NCBI GenBank assembly: GCA_031553755.1
Contig: JAVBKZ010000034.1
Span: 106,132 to 170,131, forward strand
DNA from: JAIRVZ01 sp031553755
GTDB taxonomy: Bacteria; Bacteroidota; Bacteroidia; Bacteroidales; Azobacteroidaceae
Length of the DNA stretch: 64,000 nt
Direction of reading: 5' to 3'
Shown: positions 1 through 6,978 of the stretch, piece after piece
How the letters are laid out: every line of letters begins with the position of its first letter
How positions within the stretch are numbered: the stretch's first letter is position 1
Notes under the pieces: generated by a model
What the model was told of the DNA's origin: nothing
The model's input: the letters and a program-made list of their open reading frames with translations, nothing else
The model's database searches: none
Translations under genes and position numbers: made by a program

Positions 1-798
1 GGCTGAACGCCATGCGTTGTGGACAATTTTTTTCCACAAGTCTTCCGCGTCAATTTCTTTTACACACCAAGGATCGTCAGAACCAACCGGATATTGTTGG
101 AAATAAGGTCTTTTTTCTATTGCAGCCCTCATGAACTCATCATCGATTTTGACGGAAACATTAGCCCCTGTTACCTTTCCTTCCGACATTTTGGCGTCAA
201 TGAAAGACTCTGAATCTGGATGTTTGATGGAAACGCTTAACATCAAAGCTCCACGACGTCCGTCTTGGGCTACTTCTCGGGTTGAGTTGGAGTAACGTTC
301 CATAAAAGGGACCAATCCGGTTGAAGTCAACGCCGAATTTTTTACCGGAGAGCCTTTAGGACGAATATGCGACAAGTCGTGTCCTACACCCCCTCTGCGT
401 TTCATCAATTGCACCTGTTCTTCGTCTATTTTGATAATAGCTCCGTAAGAATCAGCTCTTCCATCGATTCCGATTACAAAACAGTTCGATAAAGACGCGA
501 CCTGAAAATCATTTCCGATTCCCGTCATTGGGCTTCCTTGGGGAACGATATATTTGAATTTGTCAAATAAATCGTAAAGTTCTTTTTCTGATAAAGGATT
601 GGCATATTTCGACTCGATTCGAGCCACTTCTTTTGCCAGACGTTTGTGCATGTCATCGGGAGATTTCTCATAAATATTTCCGAATGCGTCTTTTAACGCA
701 TATTTGTTGACCCAAACTTTAGCGGCCAACTCGTCTCCCGTAAAATAATCCAATGAAGCCTGAAACGCTTCATCGAAAGAATAAGTTTGTCTTTCCAC
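1..798 (-). CDS. nrdJ: Adenosylcobalamin-dependent (class II) ribonucleoside-diphosphate reductase, N-terminal part (partial)
   Basis: Reverse translation gives an uninterrupted frame of 266 codons that runs off the left edge, so only the N-terminal part is present. Class II ribonucleotide reductases reduce ribonucleotides to deoxyribonucleotides in the cytoplasm using a B12-generated radical. The visible stretch has the family segments WVNKYALKD, a SNCFVIG motif with the first redox cysteine (about residue 93), KRRGGVGHDLSHIRPKGS, and NSTREVAQDGRRGALMLSV. I place the start at a GTG at 798-796 because family members begin with a very similar MEKQTY-like sequence; no ATG fits. No cobalamin riboswitch was recognised in the 400 bases upstream. 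It is divergent from the next gene. Confident in the family; class II versus other NrdA-like subclasses rests on recalled similarity. Confidence 0.85.
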   Translation of the reverse strand, partial: MERQTYSFDEAFQASLDYFTGDELAAKVWVNKYALKDAFGNIYEKSPDDMHKRLAKEVARIESKYANPLSEKELYDLFDKFKYIVPQGSPMTGIGNDFQVASLSNCFVIGIDGRADSYGAIIKIDEEQVQLMKRRGGVGHDLSHIRPKGSPVKNSALTSTGLVPFMERYSNSTREVAQDGRRGALMLSVSIKHPDSESFIDAKMSEGKVTGANVSVKIDDEFMRAAIEKRPYFQQYPVGSDDPWCVKEIDAEDLWKKIVHNAWRSA

Positions 799-1207
799 GA
801 CTGTTTTTATTAAAATGTTATTGTTGTTTAGCGAAACTAAGAGTGTATTTTTTTATCCCTATATCAACGCGATCAAAAATCCGACTGCAATATTACAGAT
901 TCATTTTAAAATCTCCAAACAAACAATAGAATAAATGTATAAAATGTTTATAATTTTCTATTTTATTTTTTAAATAATTGATTATTAGTAGATTAATTTT
1001 TTGTAATGGCTAAAAAGTTTTCCAAAATGAAAATTTATTATAAATTAACAATTCGGATATTGTTGAAAATGAGATAAGAAAAATGTGTGTTTGTAATATT
1101 TTTTTTGAAAAAATGAATCCTTTATGGAAACATCAAAAAAAGTTTTTTATTTTTGTTCCCGATAATTAATCAAAACAATTTTTTAATCATTAAAACCATC
1201 TATTTTC
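799..1207. other. Long AT-rich intergenic region between divergent genes
   Basis: About 410 bases without a plausible gene. It separates the divergent nrdJ-like gene and the Rpn-like nuclease gene, so it should hold both promoters. One Bacteroidota-type promoter core (TATTTTTG, 1148-1155) faces right. I see no riboswitch, tRNA or repeat; the rest is A/T runs. Confidence 0.5.
1148..1155 (+). promoter_or_regulatory. Candidate -7 promoter element (TAnnTTTG)
   Basis: TATTTTTG matches the Bacteroidota sigma-ABfr -7 consensus TAnnTTTG and lies about 50 bases before the start of the nuclease gene. In such A/T-rich DNA a chance match is possible. Confidence 0.35.
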
Positions 1208-2143
1208 ATGGAAGAGTTATGTTTAGAAGGGATGAAGTACTTGAATCCCCTCACAGATTACGGATTTAAACGCATTTTCGGGTCGGAAACTTACAAAGAG
1301 TTATTAATTGATTTACTCAATGAACTGATTCATGGGCAGGGAAAAATCATTAACCTCAATTATTTGACAACAGAACAATTGGAACAAAGAGAAACCGACC
1401 GGAAAGCAGTTTTCGACATTTATTGCAAAACCGATTGTGACAAGTATTTTATCGTTGAGTTACAGAAAGTACGACAAGCGCATTTCAAGGAAAGAAGTAT
1501 CTATTACTCTACTTTTCCGATTCAATCGCAAGCAGTCAAAGGGAAATGGAATTTCCAGTTAAGCGCAGTGTACACTATTTCCATTGTGGATTTTATCTTG
1601 TTTGAGAATGATGAAAACTATTTCCATGATGTGATGCTGATAGAAAAACAAACGGGTGAAGTATTTTATGACAAGTTAGTATATAAATACTTGGAATTGC
1701 CTAAATTCACAAAAGAATCATCCCAACTTGCAACAAATTTCGACCGTTGGGTGTATTTATTGAAGAAGTTGCCCTCATTTGAGAACCGTCCGCCGGAATT
1801 GCAAGGCAGGGTTTTTGACATGTTGTTCAAGGCGGCTGAGATTTCACAATTAACAACAAAAGAAATGGAAGAATACAAGAAAAGTATAACGGAATATGCC
1901 GATGTTCAGGACGCCATACTTTATTACGAGCAAAAAGGTCGTGATGAAGGTTTTTCTGAAGGTGTAGAAAAAGGCATAGAAATTGGCGTTGATAAAGGTC
2001 GTGAAGAGGGTGTAGAAATTGGCATTGAGCAAGAAAAAATTCTAATGGCTCAAAATTGTATAAAAGAGGGGCTTTCTCTTGATGTGATATCGCGTCTGAC
2101 AGGTTTTTCTCCAGAACAAATAAGATTATTAGAAACAAGATAG
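1208..2143 (+). CDS. Rpn family recombination-promoting nuclease / PD-(D/E)XK transposase-like protein
   Basis: The 311-residue product begins with the hallmark MKYLNPLTDYGFKRIFGSE of the PD-(D/E)XK Rpn/putative transposase family, followed by a FDIYCKTD...YFIVELQK core that supplies the nuclease D and ExK residues (about residues 74-93). Family members are DNA endonucleases that in E. coli promote RecA-independent recombination; whether this one is active is unknown. The C-terminus (about residues 250-275) is a run of Gly/Glu-rich repeats (EGVEKGIEIGVDKG-like), encoded by imperfect tandem DNA repeats, then a short helix-turn-helix-like tail (DVISRLTGFSPEQIRLL). A second possible start is Met9 (1232). 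It stands alone, 8 bases before the nitroreductase gene. Confidence 0.85.
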   Translation: MEELCLEGMKYLNPLTDYGFKRIFGSETYKELLIDLLNELIHGQGKIINLNYLTTEQLEQRETDRKAVFDIYCKTDCDKYFIVELQKVRQAHFKERSIYYSTFPIQSQAVKGKWNFQLSAVYTISIVDFILFENDENYFHDVMLIEKQTGEVFYDKLVYKYLELPKFTKESSQLATNFDRWVYLLKKLPSFENRPPELQGRVFDMLFKAAEISQLTTKEMEEYKKSITEYADVQDAILYYEQKGRDEGFSEGVEKGIEIGVDKGREEGVEIGIEQEKILMAQNCIKEGLSLDVISRLTGFSPEQIRLLETR

Positions 2144-2151
2144 AAGAAATT

Positions 2152-2898
2152 ATGGAATCATTAGTAAACAGGAGGACAATCAGGCAATATTCCGATAAAG
2201 AAATAAGTGATGGATTGTTAAATGAATTGCTCGAAGTAGCTGCCCGGACATCAACTACGGGCAATATGCAATTGTATAGCGTTGTCGTTACACGAGATGC
2301 AGAAATGAAATCCGCTTTATCTCCCGCTCATTTTAATCAGCCAATGTTGAAACAAGCGCCTGTGGTTTTAACTGTTTGTGCTGATTTTAATCGTTTTAAC
2401 AAATGGTGCGAACAATGTAAAGCCGTTCCCGGATATGACAATTTCGTGTCGTTTTTTAACGCGGCGATGGATGCTTTGTTTTTTGCCCAAACATTTTGCG
2501 TAGCGGCGGAAGAAAAAGGTATTGGGATTTGTTATTTGGGAACTACGACTTATAATCCGGATAAGATTATAGACATTCTTCATCTTCCTAAATTTGTAGT
2601 TCCATTAACAACTATAACAATGGGATATCCTGCGGTTGTTCCGCCTCAACCCGATCGTTTACCATTGAATTCTTTTGTTCATAAAGAAACATATAAAGAT
2701 TACACTCCGCAAGACATTGACAATTATTACTCGTTGAAAGAATCTCTTCCTGAAAATCATAGATTTATTGCGGAAAATAACAAAGAAACGTTGGCACAGG
2801 TATTTACTGATGTTCGATATAAGAAAACGGATAATGAATATTTTTCTAAAATATTGTTGGAAACATTAAAAAAACAAGGTTTTTTCGGTGAAAATTAA
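2152..2898 (+). CDS. Nitroreductase family protein (NfsA-like, FMN-dependent NAD(P)H oxidoreductase)
   Basis: The 248-residue product starts MESLVNRRTIRQYSD, the typical N-terminus of the nitroreductase fold, where the RRTIRxY arginines contact FMN phosphate. Further family segments are ARTSTTGNMQLYSVVV (about residues 31-46) and the glycine-containing GIGICYLGTTTYNP (about 122-135), also near the cofactor. Length and the C-terminal extension (DNYYSLKESLPENHRFIAENN) fit the NfsA/FRP branch. Such enzymes reduce nitro compounds, quinones or flavins in the cytoplasm; the natural substrate cannot be read from sequence. It begins 8 bases after the Rpn-like nuclease stop and may be co-transcribed with it. 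Confidence 0.85.
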   Translation: MESLVNRRTIRQYSDKEISDGLLNELLEVAARTSTTGNMQLYSVVVTRDAEMKSALSPAHFNQPMLKQAPVVLTVCADFNRFNKWCEQCKAVPGYDNFVSFFNAAMDALFFAQTFCVAAEEKGIGICYLGTTTYNPDKIIDILHLPKFVVPLTTITMGYPAVVPPQPDRLPLNSFVHKETYKDYTPQDIDNYYSLKESLPENHRFIAENNKETLAQVFTDVRYKKTDNEYFSKILLETLKKQGFFGEN

Positions 2899-2899
2899 A

Positions 2900-2907
2900 T
2901 ACCTTTG
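2900..2907 (+). promoter_or_regulatory. Candidate -7 promoter element for PBP1A gene
   Basis: TACCTTTG matches TAnnTTTG and is followed by GC and a start codon about 37 bases on. The placement just after the nitroreductase stop and before an unrelated gene supports a real promoter. Confidence 0.55.
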
Positions 2908-2943
2908 CAGTTCTTTTAAATAAGTTTTCAACTAAATTGTAGA

Positions 2944-5325
2944 ATGAACAAAAAGTCAAAAAAAAACAGATTTAATTCAAAAAAAGTTGTCAAATGGTTT
3001 TGGGTTTTATTCTGTTCGGTAATCTTAGTCACTTTCTTTATATTCTTCCTTATATATCAAGGCTACATAGGATATATGCCTCCTGTTGAAGATTTGGAAA
3101 ATCCTATAGATAAATATGCTTCCCAAGTTATTTCGGCAGATGGTAAACTGTTAGGTACTTATAGCAGGGAAAGAGAAAACCGGATTTATGTGAGTTATGA
3201 CGACCTTTCTCCGGCTTTGGTAAATGCCTTAATCGCAACGGAAGATGAGCGTTTTACTCAACATTCCGGAATTGATTTCTACGCGTTAGTGCGGGCTTTT
3301 GTGAAAACCGGATTGATGAGGCAAAAGAGCGCGGGAGGCGGAAGTACGATCACTCAACAATTGGCAAAGCAGTTGTTTTCTCCCAAAGCTGAAGATTTAT
3401 CGGAAAGATTATTGCAAAAACCAATAGAATGGGTGATTTCCGTACAATTGGAACGTTTTTATACCAAAGAAGAAATTATTAATCTTTATCTGAATAAGTT
3501 TGATTTTTTGCATAACGCCGTCGGAATACAATCGGCGGCATGGGTTTATTTCGGGAAAACACCTAAAACGTTATCGACCGAAGAAGCCGCTACTTTGATA
3601 GGTATGTGTAAAAATCCGGCTTATTTTAATCCGGTAAAAAGAAATGAGTTAACAAAAGGACGCCGTAATGTGGTGCTTGAATTGATGTGTAAAAACGGCT
3701 ATATAACGGAAACTGAAAAAGAATCTTCGCAAAAAAAGCCTTTAATCCTCAAATTTAATAAAGCTGATCATAAAGAAGGTTTGGCACCTTATTTTCGCGA
3801 ATATCTCAGGATGGTGTTGACAGCCAAAGAACCTAAAAGAAGTGATTATCCCGATTATATGGCGCAACGTTTTTCTGACGATTCATTGGCGTGGGCTACG
3901 AATCCATTATATGGTTGGTGTAATAAAAATAAAAAGTCGAACGGGGAGAACTATAGTCTTGGTGTAGATGGATTGAAAATTTACGCGACAGTAGATTCCC
4001 GCATGCAGACTTATGCCGAAGCCGCGATGAGAGAACATATTGGACTTGATTTGCAAGAAAAGTTTTTTGCCGAAAAAAAAGGACGGGCATATGCGCCTTT
4101 TTCCAGTTCGATAAAAGCGGCAGACAGAGAAAAGATATTGGAAAGGGCGATGAAACAATCCGATCGTTACCGGTTTTTGAAAAAGGAAGGCTATAGTGAC
4201 GAAAAAATCAAAGCGAATTTCAATAAAAAGACAGAAATGACTGTATTTTCATGGTATGGTTCGAAAGATACGATAATGACCCCGTTGGATTCGATTAAAT
4301 ACATGAAAACGTTCCTTCGTTCGGGCATGATGTCGATGGATGCTCGTACAGGCGCGGTAAAAGCCTATGTCGGAGGTGTTAATTTTCAGTATTTCCAATA
4401 TGATATGGTAAGTATGGGGCGTAGACAAATCGGTTCTACAGTAAAACCCTACTTATATTCATTGGCTATGGAAGAAGGAATGACGCCTTGTGATGAAATT
4501 CTTCATGTCGAACAACACCTGGAAGCAGGGCCCGGACAACCTTTATATACGCCTCGTAATCCGAGTGCTAATAAAAGATACGGAGAAATGGTTTCTATCA
4601 GGTGGGGACTCCAAAATTCGGATAACTGGGTGACTGCCAACTTGATGGGGCTTTTTGGCCCGAGTTCGTTTGTTCGTTTGTTGCATTCATTCGGAATTAA
4701 AGGATACATCGATCCTGTTCCTTCATTATGTTTAGGACCATGTGATATTTCGATCGCGGAAATGGTAAGTGGATATTCCGCTTTTGCTAATAGAGGAATA
4801 CGTATAGATCCGGTTTATGTGACGCGTATTGAAGATGCTTATGGAAATACAATCGCGACTTTCAGTCCGCAAATGCATGAAGTTTTAAGTGAAAAAACTT
4901 CTTTTAAAATGTTAGATATGTTGAGAGCCGTAATAGATGGAGGAACAGGTTCCCGTTTACGTTTTAAATATGGGATCAATGCTCCTCTCGGAGGTAAAAC
5001 AGGAACTACACAAAACAATTCGGATGGATGGTTCATGTCTTTTACTCCTTCATTAGTAAGTGGAGTATGGGTTGGAGGAGAAGACCGTTCTATACATTTT
5101 GATTATATGAGTAACGGACAAGCGGCGAGTACGGCTTTGCCTGTTTTTGCAAAATATATGCAAAAAGTGTATGCGGATACATCGTTAGGATATTCTCAAA
5201 CAGAATCGTTTGAGGTTCCGCAGGAGTATCGGAATACATGTGGAGGCGCTGTTATTGGTAACGAAAGAGGCGAGGACAGAAGCATGCAATTTAATTCCCA
5301 GGGAATAGATGAGGCATTTGAATAG
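2944..5325 (+). CDS. Penicillin-binding protein 1A (bifunctional class A transglycosylase/transpeptidase)
   Basis: The 793-residue protein polymerises and cross-links peptidoglycan at the outer face of the inner membrane. A basic N-terminus precedes one transmembrane helix (about residues 17-40). The GT51 glycosyltransferase domain follows, with the catalytic ATEDERF motif (Glu100) and GGSTITQQLAKQ (about 136-147). The transpeptidase domain has the active-site STVK (Ser498), SDN (559-561) and KTGTT (from Lys685) motifs, all intact. Length is usual for Bacteroidales PBP1A. The gene has its own promoter-like element and is followed by a tRNA cluster on the same strand. Confidence 0.95.
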   Translation: MNKKSKKNRFNSKKVVKWFWVLFCSVILVTFFIFFLIYQGYIGYMPPVEDLENPIDKYASQVISADGKLLGTYSRERENRIYVSYDDLSPALVNALIATEDERFTQHSGIDFYALVRAFVKTGLMRQKSAGGGSTITQQLAKQLFSPKAEDLSERLLQKPIEWVISVQLERFYTKEEIINLYLNKFDFLHNAVGIQSAAWVYFGKTPKTLSTEEAATLIGMCKNPAYFNPVKRNELTKGRRNVVLELMCKNGYITETEKESSQKKPLILKFNKADHKEGLAPYFREYLRMVLTAKEPKRSDYPDYMAQRFSDDSLAWATNPLYGWCNKNKKSNGENYSLGVDGLKIYATVDSRMQTYAEAAMREHIGLDLQEKFFAEKKGRAYAPFSSSIKAADREKILERAMKQSDRYRFLKKEGYSDEKIKANFNKKTEMTVFSWYGSKDTIMTPLDSIKYMKTFLRSGMMSMDARTGAVKAYVGGVNFQYFQYDMVSMGRRQIGSTVKPYLYSLAMEEGMTPCDEILHVEQHLEAGPGQPLYTPRNPSANKRYGEMVSIRWGLQNSDNWVTANLMGLFGPSSFVRLLHSFGIKGYIDPVPSLCLGPCDISIAEMVSGYSAFANRGIRIDPVYVTRIEDAYGNTIATFSPQMHEVLSEKTSFKMLDMLRAVIDGGTGSRLRFKYGINAPLGGKTGTTQNNSDGWFMSFTPSLVSGVWVGGEDRSIHFDYMSNGQAASTALPVFAKYMQKVYADTSLGYSQTESFEVPQEYRNTCGGAVIGNERGEDRSMQFNSQGIDEAFE

Positions 5326-5372
5326 GACTATTGAAAAATAAAAAAATATTTTGCAGGATTTCAAAAAGATTA

Positions 5373-5380
5373 TACCTTTG
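5373..5380 (+). promoter_or_regulatory. Candidate -7 promoter element for tRNA-Gly
   Basis: TACCTTTG matches TAnnTTTG and lies 29 bases upstream of the mature tRNA 5' end, a sensible leader length. Confidence 0.5.
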
Positions 5381-5381
5381 T

Positions 5382-5417
5382 GCCTGCAATTGCGAAAGTG
5401 CCTGTAATTGCGAAAGT
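5382..5417 (+). repeat. 18-bp direct tandem repeat overlapping the tRNA-Gly 5' end
   Basis: GCCTGCAATTGCGAAAGT (5382-5399) is directly followed by the same 18 bases with one C-to-T change (5400-5417). The second unit contains the first eight bases of tRNA-Gly, so the 5' half of the acceptor stem (GCGAAAG) exists twice in a row. Confidence 0.9.
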
Positions 5418-5482
5418 AGCTCAGTTGGTAGAGCATAACCTTGCCCAGGTTAGGGTCGCGGGTTCGAGTCCCGTCTTTCGCT
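5410..5482 (+). tRNA. tRNA-Gly (anticodon GCC)
   Basis: A full cloverleaf is visible: acceptor GCGAAAG (5410-5416) pairs with CTTTCGC (5475-5481), D arm GCTC...GAGC, anticodon stem TAACC/GGTTA with loop TTGCCCA (anticodon GCC), T arm GCGGG-TTCGAGT-CCCGT, discriminator T. CCA is not encoded. Confidence 0.95.
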
Positions 5483-5498
5483 CATAAAATTAAAGTAT

Positions 5499-5555
5499 AA
5501 GAGTGAAGAACTAAGGATTTTTATGCGCAAGTTTAATTCTTAATTCTTCACTCTT
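5499..5555 (+). repeat. Inverted repeat between tRNA-Gly and tRNA-Leu
   Basis: AAGAGTGAAGAA (5499-5510) and its exact reverse complement (5544-5555) can form a 12-bp stem with a 33-base loop. Similar GAGTGAAGAA-type palindromic spacers recur elsewhere in the window. It could act as a processing signal or be repeat debris. Confidence 0.7.
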
Positions 5556-5565
5556 AATTGATTAA

Positions 5566-5649
5566 GCCCGGATGGCGGAATTGGTAGACGCGCTAGTTTC
5601 AGGGACTAGTGTCCGCAAGGATGTGCAGGTTCGAGCCCTGTTCCGGGTA
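5566..5649 (+). tRNA. tRNA-Leu (anticodon CAG)
   Basis: Class II tRNA with a long variable arm. Acceptor GCCCGGA (5566-5572) pairs with TCCGGGT (5642-5648); anticodon stem CTAGT/ACTAG with loop TTCAGGG gives CAG; variable arm GTCCGCAAGGAT; T loop TTCGAGC; discriminator A. Confidence 0.95.
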
Positions 5650-5684
5650 CAAAAAAAAGAGTTGCGTAAATAAATATATTGTAT

Positions 5685-5692
5685 TACTTTTG
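5685..5692 (+). promoter_or_regulatory. Candidate -7 promoter element for tRNA-Leu(GAG)
   Basis: TACTTTTG matches TAnnTTTG and lies 15 bases before the mature tRNA, which would place the transcript start a few bases upstream of the tRNA end. Confidence 0.5.
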
Positions 5693-5707
5693 CAACACTT
5701 TTATCAA

Positions 5708-5791
5708 GCGCGGGTGGTGGAATTGGTAGACACGCCACTTTGAGGGGGTGGTGCCGGTTACGGTGTGTGGGTTCAAATCCCGTCCCGCGTA
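5708..5791 (+). tRNA. tRNA-Leu (anticodon GAG)
   Basis: Class II tRNA. Acceptor GCGCGGG (5708-5714) pairs with CCCGCGT (5784-5790); anticodon stem CCACT/GGTGG encloses loop TTGAGGG, anticodon GAG; long variable arm; T loop TTCAAAT; discriminator A. Confidence 0.95.
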
Positions 5792-5797
5792 CTTTCA

Positions 5798-5838
5798 AAA
5801 GCGTTAATAGTTTTATTTTTAAGCTATTGACGCTTTTT
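5798..5838 (+). terminator. Rho-independent terminator after the tRNA cluster
   Basis: AAAGCGTTAATAG (5798-5810) pairs with CTATTGACGCTTT (5824-5836), one G-T wobble, followed by a T run. It would end the tRNA transcript before the convergent gene. Confidence 0.7.
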
Positions 5839-5866
5839 ACATATAAAAAATCCCATATAAAAATTC

Positions 5867-6277
5867 TCACTCTTCATCCGGTTTATAAAAACTGATTTCT
5901 AAAATTTCTCCTATCTGAAACCGGCTGTTGAGGCTATTAACAACCCGAAACAAACATTTCTCTACTGATTTTCTGTTGTCATCATTATTTTGTTCTGTTA
6001 TTTCTAATAAAGTTGTATTGTTCGGCTGATTAAGGCTTTCTGATAAGTCATTCCAATTATTGAAATGGATATATTTTGCAATTGCATCCAACGTATAAAG
6101 TCGTGGTGTCTGAACTTCCCCGATAAACCCCAATAACCGTTTGAGTGTATTGGCACTAATGCGATGAGTGGTATGTTTTTCGATTTCATAAGACAGTTGT
6201 ACACAATCTGCCGGATAACGTATTTCTTTCCCTATCCTCTTTTCTATCAACTCTTTAATGATTGGAGATAACAACAT
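5867..6277 (-). CDS. Conserved hypothetical protein, possible DNA-binding regulator
   Basis: A 136-residue product. The N-terminal half has a helix-rich pattern (RISANTLKRLLGFIGEVQTPRLYTLDAIAKYIHFNNWNDL, about residues 37-78) that I associate with a small Bacteroidota family annotated as regulators: the sequence NTLKRLLGF...TPRxYTLDxIAKYL resembles a helix-turn-helix core followed by a second helical unit. The C-terminal 50 residues (polar, Asn/Asp-rich, then LNSRFQIGEILEISF) look like a separate short domain. No enzyme motif is seen. It is monocistronic, convergent with the tRNA cluster. Confidence 0.6.
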   Translation of the reverse strand: MLLSPIIKELIEKRIGKEIRYPADCVQLSYEIEKHTTHRISANTLKRLLGFIGEVQTPRLYTLDAIAKYIHFNNWNDLSESLNQPNNTTLLEITEQNNDDNRKSVEKCLFRVVNSLNSRFQIGEILEISFYKPDEE

Positions 6278-6438
6278 ACAAATGTTTTAGAATAAAGATA
6301 AATCGAACATGGACGAAATGGATGCAATGAATTTAATATTTTAGGAATGAAAGGATTATATTTGCCATCAAATTATAATATTAAAGCAACAGTTTCCATA
6401 TTTTAGGGAGTAAAATTCTGTGTATTAGCAAAAAGTTG

Positions 6439-6446
6439 TATATTTG
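6439..6446 (+). promoter_or_regulatory. Candidate -7 promoter element for the structured leader
   Basis: TATATTTG fits TAnnTTTG. Transcription would begin near 6452, exactly at the first hairpin of the leader. Confidence 0.5.
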
Positions 6447-6450
6447 CGAT

Positions 6451-6660
6451 GTGCTTTCGGGCACACACATATTTGTTAAACACGGAAGTGTTAGCTTGAT
6501 TCTCAGAGTACGAATCTGACAGTTCAATAAAACAGAGAATGAGCATAACTCTCCCATCATATCTTCGTATATGGTGTGGGGCTGTTGCTTGTTTGATGTT
6601 TGAGGGTTTTGTCAGAACCTGTACTCTTCAAATTAAGTTTACGGCGTCACACTTTCCTTT
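6451..6660 (+). ncRNA. Candidate structured leader or small RNA upstream of the zinc-ribbon gene
   Basis: The segment has several compact hairpins in succession: GTGC-TTTCGG-GCAC at its start (6451-6464), AACAC-GGAA-GTGTT with a GNRA-like loop (6479-6492), GATTC/GAATC (6498-6516) or alternatively ATTCTC with GAGAAT (6499-6504, 6535-6540), and CCCATCATAT/ATATGGTGTGGG around a CTTCG loop (6553-6580). A GC-richer tail (TTTACGGCGTCACACTTTCC) ends in a T run near 6658. It is unlike the bland intergenic DNA of the rest of the window. I do not recognise a named RNA family. It could be a 5' leader of the zinc-ribbon gene or a free small RNA. Confidence 0.4.
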
Positions 6661-6752
6661 TTAAATCAATTCTTTTCTTTTGGTGCCTAAGAAAAAGGAG
6701 TTCCCGAAAATCCTATATAAAAGAGTAGGAATGTAAGACTCATTATATTACT

Positions 6753-6971
6753 ATGGCAAGTGCAAGAAAATTTATTACTCAATGTGATAATTGTAAAAAG
6801 TATGTTCATGTCCTTGAATTTCCAATGGGAGTGCCTGGTGGAAAAGAAAGGGAAGAAGCCCGTTGTCCAAACTGCTCTAATGTTGTTTATGAAGCTATGA
6901 CTGATGGCTATTTTAATGCAACTATTGTTAGTGAAGATGAATATAACAAAGACAAAAATAGAATTGGTTGA
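6753..6971 (+). CDS. Small zinc-ribbon protein
   Basis: A 72-residue acidic protein with two CxxC knuckles, CDNC (about residues 11-14) and CPNC (about 38-41), the pattern of a small zinc ribbon of the kind found in rubredoxin-like or nucleic-acid-binding proteins. Between them lies the segment VHVLEFPMGVPGGKEREEA. No signal peptide or membrane helix is present, so it should be cytoplasmic. It is preceded by the hairpin-rich leader and followed, 7 bases on, by a secreted protein gene, although their functions need not be linked. No specific function is assigned. Confidence 0.65.
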   Translation: MASARKFITQCDNCKKYVHVLEFPMGVPGGKEREEARCPNCSNVVYEAMTDGYFNATIVSEDEYNKDKNRIG

Positions 6972-6978
6972 ATAAAAA

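Larger units (their letters stand above)
6278..6752. other. Gene-free region holding a structured RNA candidate
   Basis: About 475 bases without an open frame of note. The right-hand 300 bases contain a promoter-like element and a row of hairpins listed separately. The left part (6278-6420) is AT-rich and featureless. Confidence 0.5.

Noticed and set aside
799..1207. Cobalamin riboswitch upstream of the B12-dependent reductase
   Set aside because: I looked for the B12-box pattern and adjacent structures on the minus strand and did not find them; an RNA-model search would be decisive.
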